Shown here piece after piece: positions 17,132 through 25,754 of a stretch of DNA of 64,000 nucleotides. The notes beneath the pieces were generated by a model. The model was not told the DNA's origin, ran no database searches, and saw nothing but the letters and a program-made list of their open reading frames with translations. Source of the DNA: an uncultured Dorea sp. (lineage in GTDB: Bacteria; Bacillota; Clostridia; Lachnospirales; Lachnospiraceae); the NCBI GenBank assembly GCA_910578455.1, contig CAJTQA010000012.1, forward strand, positions 1-64,000. Direction: 5' to 3'. Position numbers and translations under genes: made by a program. Within the stretch, counting starts at the first letter, position 1, and each line of letters opens with the position of its first letter.

Positions 17132-18257
17132 GAATACAAAACAGAGCATTTTAAGAAATGACGGATTTCAGACAATTATAGCATCGCTGCTCTGTATCGT
17201 GATCGGCCTTCTGGTAGGGTACGTGGTGCTGCTTGTCATCAATCCTGGCGGCGCGGCAGGAGCGATTGCGGCGATTCTGAAGAATTATCTTTATTATCCC
17301 AGCCAGGCTGCGGTAATGAAGTACCTTGGAACGACTCTTGTAAAGGCGTCCGCGCTTCTGATGTGTTCGCTGTCCGTGCTGTTTGCCTATAAGGTAGGGC
17401 TTTTCAATATCGGTGCGGCGGGCCAGTATGTGGTGGGAGCGGGAGCATGCCTCTACTTTGGGCTGAAGTTAAACATGCCCTGGATTGTGTGCCTTCTGGC
17501 AGCGGTTGTGCTGGCAGCGGCGGTGGGCGGAGTGTCCGGCGCGCTGAAAGCGTATTTTAATGTAAACGAGGTTATCTCCTGCATTATGCTGAACTGGATA
17601 TCCCTCTATATCGTCAACATGGTCCTGACTGGGGTAAAGGAGCAGTCCACACCTTATACGAGACCTCTGTCCAGCGTGAATAAAAGCGCCCTCGTACCGA
17701 CGCTTGGCCTTGATAAGATGTTTTCAAACAATGAGTTTGTGACGCTGGGAGTTCCGCTGGCAGTGGTGATGGCGATTGTGATATGGGTTCTTTTAGAGAA
17801 GACGAAGTTCGGCTATGAGCTGAAAGCGACCGGCATGAACAAGCAGGCGGCAAAATACTGCGGTATGCATGAAAAGACGAATATCATCCTGACGATGATG
17901 ATTGCCGGCGGTCTGGCGGGCTTTGGCGCGGGTATCTTTTACTTAAGCGGCATCGAGCAGTGGATGGTTCAGCAGACGAGCGTTCCTGCTATGGGATTTA
18001 ACGGGATTGCGGCTGCGTTCCTGGGAGGATTAAACCCGATCGGAACAATCTTTTCATCCTATTTTATACAGCATATTACAAGCGGCGGTACATACGTGGA
18101 CAAGACGATGTACTGCACGCAGATTTCAGACCTGATTTCGGCGTTTATCATCTATCTGTGCGGTTTCGTCCTTTTCTTCAAGCTGTGGCTGAACCGTTAC
18201 CTGGATAAAAAAGACGAGAAACGTCTTGCGAGGACACAGGAAGGAGGCGAGGCATAA
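17124..18257 (+). CDS. Nucleoside ABC transporter permease, first subunit (YufP-like)
   Basis: A 377-residue integral membrane protein. The start is ATG 17124, overlapping the ATPase stop and preceded by AAAGGAGGC; the longer open frame to 17049 only shadows the ATPase gene. About eight to ten hydrophobic segments are seen (for example TIIASLLCIVIGLLVGYVVL). Family landmarks include YKVGLFNIGAAGQ, the segment ISCIMLNWISLY, KFGYELKATGMNKQAAKYCG and MGFNGIAAAFLGGLNPIGT. It forms the channel with the next gene product. The C-terminus is short and charged. Confidence 0.93.
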   Translation: MNKNTKQSILRNDGFQTIIASLLCIVIGLLVGYVVLLVINPGGAAGAIAAILKNYLYYPSQAAVMKYLGTTLVKASALLMCSLSVLFAYKVGLFNIGAAGQYVVGAGACLYFGLKLNMPWIVCLLAAVVLAAAVGGVSGALKAYFNVNEVISCIMLNWISLYIVNMVLTGVKEQSTPYTRPLSSVNKSALVPTLGLDKMFSNNEFVTLGVPLAVVMAIVIWVLLEKTKFGYELKATGMNKQAAKYCGMHEKTNIILTMMIAGGLAGFGAGIFYLSGIEQWMVQQTSVPAMGFNGIAAAFLGGLNPIGTIFSSYFIQHITSGGTYVDKTMYCTQISDLISAFIIYLCGFVLFFKLWLNRYLDKKDEKRLARTQEGGEA

Positions 18258-19198
18258 TGTTGTTGTTGATTCAGTATACTTTAATCTTTGCGTCCGTTTT
18301 AGTGCTGGTAGCTCTCGGAGGATGCTTTTCGGAGCACAGCGGGGTTATAAATATCGGATTAGAGGGAATCATGGTTATGGGGGCTCTTGGAGGCGCGCTG
18401 ATGATGAAGTTCCTTCCTGGTACGGCGGCAGCTCCGGTTGTTGTGCTGCTGGTTGTGCTGGCAAGCGTGCTGGTGGGAATCGTTTTTGCCCTTCTTCTTG
18501 GAGTGGCAGCGATTAATTTTAAGGCTGACCAGACGCTTGTAGGAACTGCGCTCAATCTTCTGGGCCCGGCGGCGGCAGTCGTTATCGTGAGGGCGATCAA
18601 TACGGCCGAGAGCGCGGATAACGTATCGTCTACAGTCGCCTACGGCCATGCGAAAAAGGCATTTCTCATGAACATCGGGAAATTTGAGTTTAACTGGTCT
18701 ATGCTGATCGCTCTGCTGGTGCTGATCGGAGCGTATGTGATACTGTACAAGACAAAGTTCGGCCTTAGGCTCTGTGCCTGCGGCGAGCATCCGCAGGCGG
18801 CGGATTCTGTAGGAATCAATGTATATAAGATGCGCTATGCGGGCGTAGTCATTTCGGGGGCGCTTGGCGGCCTTGGAGGGCTTGTGTATATCACAGCGGG
18901 AGTCAGCGAGTGGAAGTTTGAAAACGGAGTTGCGGGATTTGGGTTCCTTGCGCTGGCAGTTATGATATTCGGCCAGTGGAAGCCGGTGAACATCGGGCTT
19001 GCGGCGCTGCTGTTCGGGCTGTTCCGCGCATTGTCCAATGTATATACAGGTTTTGACGCTCTGGTATCATTAAAACTTCCAAGCACGGTATATAATATGC
19101 TGCCATATATCATCTCGCTGATCGTCCTTGTCTTCGTATCAAAGAAATCAAGGGCGCCGAAGGCGGAAGGCATACCGTATGACAAAGGCCAGCGTTAA
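18257..19198 (+). CDS. Nucleoside ABC transporter permease, second subunit (YufQ-like)
   Basis: A 313-residue membrane permease paralogous to the preceding one. Motifs include SGVINIGLEGIMVMGALG near the N-terminus, KFGLRLCACGEHPQAADSVG, and GLVYITAGVSEW. Six to eight transmembrane helices are evident. Its ATG overlaps the previous stop by one base (TAATG), indicating coupled translation and equal stoichiometry. It completes the importer; salvage enzymes follow directly. Confidence 0.94.
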   Translation: MLLLIQYTLIFASVLVLVALGGCFSEHSGVINIGLEGIMVMGALGGALMMKFLPGTAAAPVVVLLVVLASVLVGIVFALLLGVAAINFKADQTLVGTALNLLGPAAAVVIVRAINTAESADNVSSTVAYGHAKKAFLMNIGKFEFNWSMLIALLVLIGAYVILYKTKFGLRLCACGEHPQAADSVGINVYKMRYAGVVISGALGGLGGLVYITAGVSEWKFENGVAGFGFLALAVMIFGQWKPVNIGLAALLFGLFRALSNVYTGFDALVSLKLPSTVYNMLPYIISLIVLVFVSKKSRAPKAEGIPYDKGQR

Positions 19199-19237
19199 AG
19201 ACGGCAGATTCCGGCATGTAAAAGGAGGACGAGATAT

Positions 19238-20011
19238 ATGAAGAATTATTCAGAGGACGAAAGCCGCCAGTATCACATCCAGGTGGCGGAAGGGGAAGTG
19301 GGGCGCTATGTGATTATGCCCGGCGACCCGAAGAGGTGCGCCAAGATAGCAGAGTATTTTGAAAATCCTGTGCTGATAGCAGACAACAGGGAATATGTTA
19401 CTTATACAGGAACTCTTGACGGAGTGAAGGTAAGCGTGACCTCCACCGGAATCGGCGGGCCGTCGGCATCCATTGCCATGGAGGAGCTGTACCGGTGCGG
19501 CGCGGATACGTTTATCCGCATCGGTACCTGCGGAGGGATGCAAAAAGAGGTGAAAAGCGGTGATGTAGTCATCGCTACCGGGGCTATCCGCATGGAGGGA
19601 ACAAGCAAAGAATACGCGCCGATAGAATTTCCGGCGGTAGCGGATATATCGCTTACAAATGCGCTGATAGAGGCAGCGAAGGAAAAAGGATATCCCAGCC
19701 ATGTGGGCGTGGTGCAGTGCAAGGATGCCTTTTACGGGCAGCATGAGCCGGAGACCAAACCGGTAAGCTACGAGCTTATGAACAAGTGGGAGGCATGGAA
19801 AAGGCTTGGATGCCTGGCATCCGAGATGGAATCGGCAGCGCTGTTCATCGTGGCGAGCTATCTGGGCGTAAGGGCAGGCTCGTGCTTTTTGGTAGTGGCA
19901 AATCAGGAGAGGGAAAAGCTGGGTCTTGACAATCCGGTGGCACACGACACGGATATGGCTATCCAGGTGGCGGTGGAGGCGATACGGGGCCTGATCCGCA
20001 AAGAGAAATAA
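19238..20011 (+). CDS. udp: Uridine phosphorylase-family nucleoside phosphorylase
   Basis: A 257-residue NP-I family enzyme. It shows YVIMPGDPKRCAKIA, containing the phosphate-binding Gly-Asp and Arg, STGIGGPSASIAMEEL, IRIGTCGGMQ, and the ribose-binding end of MESAALFIVA. The segment around YGQHEPETKP fits pyrimidine rather than purine nucleoside recognition. It splits uridine (and perhaps deoxyuridine) to uracil and (deoxy)ribose-1-phosphate in the cytosol. It sits directly after the transporter, with AAAGGAGG at its start, and the next gene begins within about 30 bases. Confidence 0.92.
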   Translation: MKNYSEDESRQYHIQVAEGEVGRYVIMPGDPKRCAKIAEYFENPVLIADNREYVTYTGTLDGVKVSVTSTGIGGPSASIAMEELYRCGADTFIRIGTCGGMQKEVKSGDVVIATGAIRMEGTSKEYAPIEFPAVADISLTNALIEAAKEKGYPSHVGVVQCKDAFYGQHEPETKPVSYELMNKWEAWKRLGCLASEMESAALFIVASYLGVRAGSCFLVVANQEREKLGLDNPVAHDTDMAIQVAVEAIRGLIRKEK

Positions 20012-20038
20012 ATGATGTCAGGCAAAGGAGAGACAACT

Positions 20039-20704
20039 ATGGACGCAAAAGAAATTTTGAGGCATGTAGACCACACGCTGCTTCTGCAGGGGGCGACATG
20101 GGAAGAAATCCGGCAGATCTGTGACGATGCAGTAAAGTACGGAACAGCATCCGTGTGCATCCCGCCGAGCTATGTAAAGGAGGCGTCTGAATATCTTGAC
20201 GGAAATATGGCTGTCTGCACGGTCATAGGATTCCCCAATGGGTATATGACGACTGCGGCAAAGGAATTTGAGACGAAAGATGCTCTGGCAAACGGTGCGG
20301 CAGAAATTGATATGGTGATTAATATCGGCTGGCTGAAAGATAAGAAATACGAGCTTATCGAGGAGGAGATACGCAGGCTGAAAGCGGCATGCGGAGAGAA
20401 GATTCTCAAGGTGATCATAGAGACGTGCCTTCTTTCGGACGATGAGAAGATAAAGATGTGCGAAATTGTGACGAGAGCCGGGGCGGATTACATTAAGACG
20501 TCTACCGGATTTTCAAAGGGCGGCGCGACGTTTGAGGACATTGAGCTATTCACAGAGCACATCGGGCCAAAGGTGAAGATGAAGGCTGCAGGAGGAATCT
20601 CTTCCATGGAGGATGCTGAGAAGTTCCTCTCTCTGGGGGCGGACCGACTGGGAACAAGCCGGATCATTAAGCTTGTGAAAAATGAGTCGGCCTCAGGATA
20701 TTAG
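20039..20704 (+). CDS. deoC: Deoxyribose-phosphate aldolase
   Basis: A 221-residue class I aldolase splitting 2-deoxyribose-5-phosphate into acetaldehyde and glyceraldehyde-3-phosphate. The start is ATG 20039, which follows AAAGGAGA; the open frame upstream to 20012 has no ribosome site. The N-terminus reads ILRHVDHTLL, where LRHVDHTLL is typical. CTVIGFPNGY, EIDMVINIG, LKVIIETCLL with its Schiff-base-region lysine, and DYIKTSTGFSKGGAT with the catalytic lysine are all present. It links deoxynucleoside breakdown to glycolysis. Confidence 0.96.
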   Translation: MDAKEILRHVDHTLLLQGATWEEIRQICDDAVKYGTASVCIPPSYVKEASEYLDGNMAVCTVIGFPNGYMTTAAKEFETKDALANGAAEIDMVINIGWLKDKKYELIEEEIRRLKAACGEKILKVIIETCLLSDDEKIKMCEIVTRAGADYIKTSTGFSKGGATFEDIELFTEHIGPKVKMKAAGGISSMEDAEKFLSLGADRLGTSRIIKLVKNESASGY

Positions 20705-20725
20705 GAAATCAGAGGTGAGCGCGGT

Positions 20726-21916
20726 ATGAATGAATATAAGAGAATATTTGTCATCGTCCTTGATTCCCTTGGCATCGGTGCGATGCCAGATTCACACAGA
20801 TTCGGGGATGACGGCGTAGATACGTTCGGGCACATACTGGAAACTATGGGAACCCTTGACATCCCAAACCTTAAGGCCCTCGGACTTTTAAATCTTCACA
20901 GGGCAGGCCGGATGGAGGGCGCAGAAAGGCCGAGAGGAAGGTATATGCGCCTGGGTGAGGCAAGCAACGGGAAAGACACTATGACCGGACACTGGGAGAT
21001 GATGGGGATAAAGACTGAAAAGCCGTTCCAGACTTTTACGGATACAGGATTTCCTTCGGAGCTTATCAGCGAGCTGGAGAGGCGGTGCGGCAAGAGAGTC
21101 ATCGGCAATAAGAGCGCCAGCGGCACGGCGATTATCGAAGAGCTGGGAGAGGAAGAGATTAACACCGGGGCAATGATTGTCTATACATCGGCAGATTCCG
21201 TGCTGCAGATCTGCGGCAATGAGGAGACTTTTGACCTTGAGAACCTGTACCGGTGCTGCGAGATAGCGAGAGACGTTACTATGAAAGACGAGTGGAGAGT
21301 GGGGCGGGTCATTGCCAGGCCTTATGTGGGGAAAAAGAAAGGCGAGTTCAAGAGGACGAGCAACCGCCACGACTACGCGCTGAAACCTACGGGGGACACA
21401 GCGCTCAATGCGCTTAAGGACGCAGGGCTTGATGTCATCGGCGTAGGAAAGATCAATGACATTTTCTGCGGGGAAGGAATCACTCAGACGCATCACTCAG
21501 ACAGCTCGGTACACGGGATGGAACAGACGATCGAGATATGCAGAGAAGATTTTCACGGGCTTTGCTTTACCAATCTGGTAGATTTTGACGCCTTGTGGGG
21601 GCACCGCAGGGATGTGAAAGGATACGGAAGAGAAATTGAAAAGTTTGATAAGAACTTAGGAGTTTTGCTGGAAGAGCTTAAGGATGACGATCTTCTGATC
21701 CTCACGGCAGACCACGGAAATGATCCCACATATACCGGAACGGATCATACGAGAGAGTATGTGCCGTTTATCGCATATTCAAGGAAGATGGAGGGCGGCG
21801 GCGCGCTGGAAAGCGAAGATACCTTTGCGGTAATCGGGGCGTCCGTGGCGGAGAATTTCGGGGTGGAGATGCCGGAAGGAACGATTGGGAAATCAATTTT
21901 AGATAAACTTGTTTGA
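20726..21916 (+). CDS. deoB: Phosphopentomutase
   Basis: A 396-residue alkaline-phosphatase-superfamily mutase that converts (deoxy)ribose-1-phosphate to the 5-phosphate. Visible are VIVLDSLGIGAMPDS with the first metal ligand, the catalytic threonine segment NGKDTMTGHWEMMG, IGVGKINDIF, NLVDFDALWGHRRD, and the metal-binding ADHGNDPTYTGTDHTREYVP. It supplies DeoC with its substrate. The natural partner punA is displaced about 2.3 kb downstream by an inserted cassette. Confidence 0.97.
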   Translation: MNEYKRIFVIVLDSLGIGAMPDSHRFGDDGVDTFGHILETMGTLDIPNLKALGLLNLHRAGRMEGAERPRGRYMRLGEASNGKDTMTGHWEMMGIKTEKPFQTFTDTGFPSELISELERRCGKRVIGNKSASGTAIIEELGEEEINTGAMIVYTSADSVLQICGNEETFDLENLYRCCEIARDVTMKDEWRVGRVIARPYVGKKKGEFKRTSNRHDYALKPTGDTALNALKDAGLDVIGVGKINDIFCGEGITQTHHSDSSVHGMEQTIEICREDFHGLCFTNLVDFDALWGHRRDVKGYGREIEKFDKNLGVLLEELKDDDLLILTADHGNDPTYTGTDHTREYVPFIAYSRKMEGGGALESEDTFAVIGASVAENFGVEMPEGTIGKSILDKLV

Positions 21917-22020
21917 AAGCAAAGAGAATATTTTGACTGTAGATGGAAAATAATCGTCAGCAGGAGCCAGTTTTATGTTATCATAGTACCGTGTTTTTAT
22001 TTTAGGCAGGAGGGAAAGCC

Positions 22021-22385
22021 ATGTGTAGGTTTATCGGAATTGAGAATATTACGATGAATGCGTTGATTGAAGTGAAAGAAAGGAATTACCATAAGGAAGT
22101 CACCTTTAGTAAGCTGCTTCGCTATGGGAAAAAGCGGCCAGCATTTTTGAGGCAGATACAGGAAAAGAAACGGCATTATTAGTTTCAAAAAATTATCAGA
22201 TAAGCATGATGGAGAAGTACTCTGACTTGTTGGATGTTGAAGCTTATGAACAGCGGGGGGTGTTTTGCTTAAGAGAAGAGGTTTCGGTAGATGAAATAGA
22301 AGAATGTTTTCGGTGGACAATTGACCGGAATCTGATGAATGCTCTTATGTCTGGAGAAGCAGTTCGGGAATTGGAGGCGGTATAG
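22021..22385 (+). pseudogene. Small unknown gene split by a frameshift, partner of the HD-domain gene
   Basis: A strong ribosome site (CAGGAGGG) leads to ATG 22021, which gives 53 codons before TAG (22180). At the AAAAA run of 22129-22133 a -1 shift joins this frame to another that stays open to TAG at 22383. The joined reading (about 121 residues) is coherent: RYGKKAASIFEADTGKE continues into LLVSKNYQISMMEKYSDLLD, then VDEIEECFRWTIDRNLMNA. I do not recognise the family. The stop is three bases before the HD gene, so the two were probably one transcription unit. The shift may be a disabling mutation, a sequencing error or, less likely, programmed slippage on the A run. Confidence 0.6.
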
Positions 22386-22388
22386 CCC

Positions 22389-24200
22389 GTGGCAGGAAAG
22401 AAAATCAGAGATCCAATATATGGATATATTGAATTAGGCAGGGACATTGTGCATGATATTATTGACAATGCGGGTTTTCAGCGGTTGAGAGGGATTCGCC
22501 AAACAAGTTATGCCCCTTTATATCCGGCATCGTTACATAACCGATTTATACATTCAATAGGAGTTTATCACCTTGGGCGTATAGCGTTTGATGCTCTAGA
22601 TATATCTTTGCGGGATTGGAAAGAGAGAGATAAGAAATCTGTTCTCGGCAGCATGTTTGATATGTTCTCCGAAGAAGAATGGGACCGTTGCCGATTTCTG
22701 TTCGAGCTGGCTTGTTTGCTGCATGACTTTGGACACTCTCCATTTTCCCATACAGGAGAAGAGTTCTATGTGATAAGTAAAAGCAATATTGCAATGCATG
22801 TTGATGAGAGAGAAGAAACGAGGTATAATGCTCGAATCAGGCAGGCCAAGAAAGAGGAAAAAGAGACGCTCCAAAAGGAACCTGATGACAAAAGAAAATA
22901 TGATTATCTGAGGCATTTGTGTCAGCTGACAGGAGATATGGCTTTTGTCTCAGATAAAGTGCAAGGTATTTCTTCCCCTCATGAAATCATGAGCAGTATT
23001 GCAGCACTGGAAACGTTTGGTGATGATACAAGGTATTTTAAGGACGATATAGAAAAGGCTTTTTTTGCCCGCTGCATCACAGGAGTGTGCTATATTAAAT
23101 GGAATATCAATGATGAAAAGGGGAAAAAGGAGGAAAACGATGCTTGCCAAATAATGAATGACGATGACTTTGCAATAGAAAAGAAGAAAATGCTTATGGA
23201 TTGTGTGATAAGTCTTCTTCATTCTTCGGTGATTGACGTGGATCGTTTGGATTATATTATCCGTGATGCGAATACGATGGGATATCAAAGCGTCTCTGTC
23301 GATTACCAGAGGCTTTTAAGCGGAATTGTCTTAGTTATGAACGGAGAATATACTTTCCGGACAGGATTTCATAAGAATGCGGTAAGTGTTATAGAAAATG
23401 CGGTGTACGCACATGACATTGAAAAAAAGTGGATTCAAAATCATCCGGTTATTTTGTATGACAGCTATCTGGTGCGTCAGTCTATAGAGTTTATTGAAGA
23501 TGCTGTTTTGAAAAAAGGAAATACTAATTCGACGTTTTTTAGTTATGATTCCTTATCGGAAAAGGGAAGCTGCTTTGGAGATACTGTTGTCAGATATCTT
23601 TGTGATGCAGATGTAATTCATCTTATGAAGAATGTCTATTACGAGGAAAATCCCTATTCGAAGGAATACTTTGACCGCAGCATTCGCCGGCACCCTGCAT
23701 GGAAATCAGAGGCAGAGTACAGGAATTTGTTTACAGCAGATGAGCGAAAGACAATTACCAAAGCGGGCAGGATGATTTTCTATGAAGATAAGTTGTCCAG
23801 CGTCCGTATCAATAAAGAGATGATAGACAATATCCAGAAAGAAATAGACGAAGAAAGCGCGGGCAGGGGAAATCTTATAACCGCAAAGAAAAAGCAGAAA
23901 AAATACTGTGAGACATTGCTTGAACTTTGTGGTGATTTTGACATAGAACCAGATGTGCTTCTCCTGTCCACTTCTTTTTATAAAAGTGTATTTTCAAAAG
24001 GAGAAGTTCAGAAGTTACTGATTTCTTTTTCGAATGAAAAGGAGCCTTCTGAGCTGAAAGACGTATCCAGCACTCTGTCAAGTATATCGGGGGATGAAGA
24101 TATGATCTACCTGTACTACTATCCCAAGAAAAAAGAGGAAAAACTTGATGTGAGAAGGTTTGCAAAGAGACTGATAGAAGAATTCATCCAAATACGTTAA
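22389..24200 (+). CDS. HD-domain phosphohydrolase (dNTPase-like)
   Basis: A 603-residue protein of the HD superfamily, closest by eye to dGTPase/SAMHD1-like COG1078 proteins. The metal ligands are all present: the first His in HNRFIHSIGVYHLG, the HD pair in LACLLHDFGHSPFSHTGEEF and the last Asp in VDVDRLDYIIRDANTMGYQS. The C-terminal 250 residues are unassigned and rich in charge. The start is GTG 22389 with GGAGG upstream. Base composition is visibly more AT-rich than the flanking deoB and punA, pointing to acquisition. It may hydrolyse dNTPs or a nucleotide signal; defence or housekeeping roles are both possible. Confidence 0.82.
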   Translation: MAGKKIRDPIYGYIELGRDIVHDIIDNAGFQRLRGIRQTSYAPLYPASLHNRFIHSIGVYHLGRIAFDALDISLRDWKERDKKSVLGSMFDMFSEEEWDRCRFLFELACLLHDFGHSPFSHTGEEFYVISKSNIAMHVDEREETRYNARIRQAKKEEKETLQKEPDDKRKYDYLRHLCQLTGDMAFVSDKVQGISSPHEIMSSIAALETFGDDTRYFKDDIEKAFFARCITGVCYIKWNINDEKGKKEENDACQIMNDDDFAIEKKKMLMDCVISLLHSSVIDVDRLDYIIRDANTMGYQSVSVDYQRLLSGIVLVMNGEYTFRTGFHKNAVSVIENAVYAHDIEKKWIQNHPVILYDSYLVRQSIEFIEDAVLKKGNTNSTFFSYDSLSEKGSCFGDTVVRYLCDADVIHLMKNVYYEENPYSKEYFDRSIRRHPAWKSEAEYRNLFTADERKTITKAGRMIFYEDKLSSVRINKEMIDNIQKEIDEESAGRGNLITAKKKQKKYCETLLELCGDFDIEPDVLLLSTSFYKSVFSKGEVQKLLISFSNEKEPSELKDVSSTLSSISGDEDMIYLYYYPKKKEEKLDVRRFAKRLIEEFIQIR

Positions 24201-24235
24201 AAGGATAATCTAAGTGAGATGCGAGGAGGAACGAT

Positions 24236-25057
24236 ATGTGCAATCTGTACGAAAAACTGGAGACCTGCCTCAGGAGCGTGCGGGCAAAAACGGATTTTAA
24301 ACCGGAAGTGGCGTTGGTCCTTGGCTCGGGGCTTGGCGATTACGCGGAGGAGATAGAGATTAAGGACACTGTGGATTACACGGAGATAGAAGGGTTTCCG
24401 TCATCTACAGTTGCCGGGCATAAGGGGCGGTTTGTCTTCGGGTACGTGAAGGAAACGCCGGTTGTCATTATGCAGGGAAGGGTTCACTACTATGAGGGAT
24501 ATCCGATGGCAGACGTGGTGCTGCCTGTCCGGCTGATGGGACTTTTGGGGGCGCGGAAACTGATACTTACCAATGCAGCCGGCGGAGTTAATTTTGATTT
24601 TAAGCCGGGGGATTTTATGATGATCACAGATCATATCACGACCAATGTTCCAAGCCCGCTCATCGGACCTAACATTGACGAGCTGGGCGTAAGGTTCCCG
24701 GATATGAGCAGGGTCTACAGCGAGCGCCTTTGCGGCATTATCAGGAGGCAGGCTGAGGAACTGGGGATCGGGCTTAAGGAAGGAGTATACATGCAGTTTA
24801 CCGGGCCGGCCTATGAAACGCCTGCGGAGATCCGCATGTGCAGGACATTGGGCGGAGATGCAGCCGGCATGAGCACTGCCTGCGAGGCAGCGGCGGCGCG
24901 CCACATGGGGCTGGAAGTGTGCGGGATTTCCTGTATCACGAACCTTGCCGCCGGGATGTCGAACCAGAAACTGGACCATAAAGAAGTGCAGGAAACTGCC
25001 GACCGGGTGGCGGAGCAGTTCAAGAAACTGGTGACGGCGGTGATAGAAAATATTTAG
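24236..25057 (+). CDS. punA: Purine-nucleoside phosphorylase (inosine/guanosine type)
   Basis: A 273-residue trimeric-type PNP. Key segments are ALVLGSGLGDYA with the phosphate-binding serine, VAGHKGRFVFG, MQGRVHYYEGYPM, LTNAAGGVN, the purine-binding part FTGPAYETPAEIRM and the MSTACEAAAARHMGLEVCGIS stretch. It cleaves inosine, guanosine and deoxy forms by phosphorolysis, giving the pentose-1-phosphate used by DeoB. GAGGAGG precedes the ATG. It is the last gene of the salvage locus, separated from deoB by the HD cassette. Confidence 0.95.
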   Translation: MCNLYEKLETCLRSVRAKTDFKPEVALVLGSGLGDYAEEIEIKDTVDYTEIEGFPSSTVAGHKGRFVFGYVKETPVVIMQGRVHYYEGYPMADVVLPVRLMGLLGARKLILTNAAGGVNFDFKPGDFMMITDHITTNVPSPLIGPNIDELGVRFPDMSRVYSERLCGIIRRQAEELGIGLKEGVYMQFTGPAYETPAEIRMCRTLGGDAAGMSTACEAAAARHMGLEVCGISCITNLAAGMSNQKLDHKEVQETADRVAEQFKKLVTAVIENI

Positions 25058-25095
25058 CGCGGCTTTGAAGCTGCTGCGCGGACGGATAAAAAGGG

Positions 25096-25132
25096 GATGC
25101 ATATTGCGGACGGCAGATGCGTCTTCTTTTTT
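25096..25132 (+). terminator. Candidate terminator of the nucleoside salvage operon
   Basis: GATGCAT (25096-25102) pairs with ATGCGTC (25117-25123) with one G-U pair and is followed by TTCTTTTTTT. Between here and 25253 the ECF gene's own control region must lie; GCAACA near 25157-25162 may be an ECF-type -35 element. Confidence 0.55.
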
Positions 25133-25253
25133 TGCAAAAAAAAGAAAATTTCTTGCAACAGTCCGGCTTTTTATTTACTCTTATATATATACGGTACCGG
25201 ATGATTGTTTTGCGAGACAGGATGCGTTTTTGCTTGTCAGGGAGGAAAAGGAT

Positions 25254-25739
25254 ATGAAGTGTGATGCAAAAAAGTTCGCACGGATGTATGAGGGCGTCTA
25301 CAAAGACCTGTACCGCTTTTCGCTGTACAGGATGAAAAATGTGCAGGATGCGGAGGACGCCGTCAGCGAAGCCGTGCTGGCGGGTTATGAAAAGATACAT
25401 CAGCTAAAGAGAGAGGAAGCATTTAAAAGCTGGATATTTGCTATACTGGCAAATGTCTGCAGGAAAAGGCTGGCGGAGTCGGGCGGCCGGCAGAGGGCAG
25501 AAGAGGCGCTGGGCGGCAAGGAGCAGGAGCCTTCGGGGGAGGATGTGGATTACGGAGCCGCATTGGACGTGAGGAATGCATTTTCCCTGCTGTCTGCAGA
25601 AGAACAGGAGATTGTGGCGCTGTCTGTATTTGGAGGTTACAACAGCAAGGAGATAGGGGTTAAGATGAGGCTTAATTCCAACACTGTCCGTTCAAAAAGG
25701 AGCCGGGCGCTGGAAAAGATGGAATGTGCATTAAAGTAG
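25254..25739 (+). CDS. ECF-type RNA polymerase sigma factor
   Basis: About 161 residues. Start ATG 25254 follows GGGAGGAAAAGG; the longer open frame from 25065 runs through the terminator and lacks a ribosome site. Region 2 is visible as LYRFSLYRMKNVQDAEDAVSEAV with the usual helix, and SWIFAILANVCRKRL. Region 4 is FSLLSAEEQEIVALSVFGGY followed by NSKEIGVKMRLNSNTVRSKRSRA, a sigma-4.2 helix-turn-helix. It would direct transcription of a stress regulon. Only 15 bases separate it from the beta-propeller gene, so that protein is the likely partner or anti-sigma factor. Confidence 0.92.
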   Translation: MKCDAKKFARMYEGVYKDLYRFSLYRMKNVQDAEDAVSEAVLAGYEKIHQLKREEAFKSWIFAILANVCRKRLAESGGRQRAEEALGGKEQEPSGEDVDYGAALDVRNAFSLLSAEEQEIVALSVFGGYNSKEIGVKMRLNSNTVRSKRSRALEKMECALK

Positions 25740-25754
25740 GAAAGGGGTATCTTT

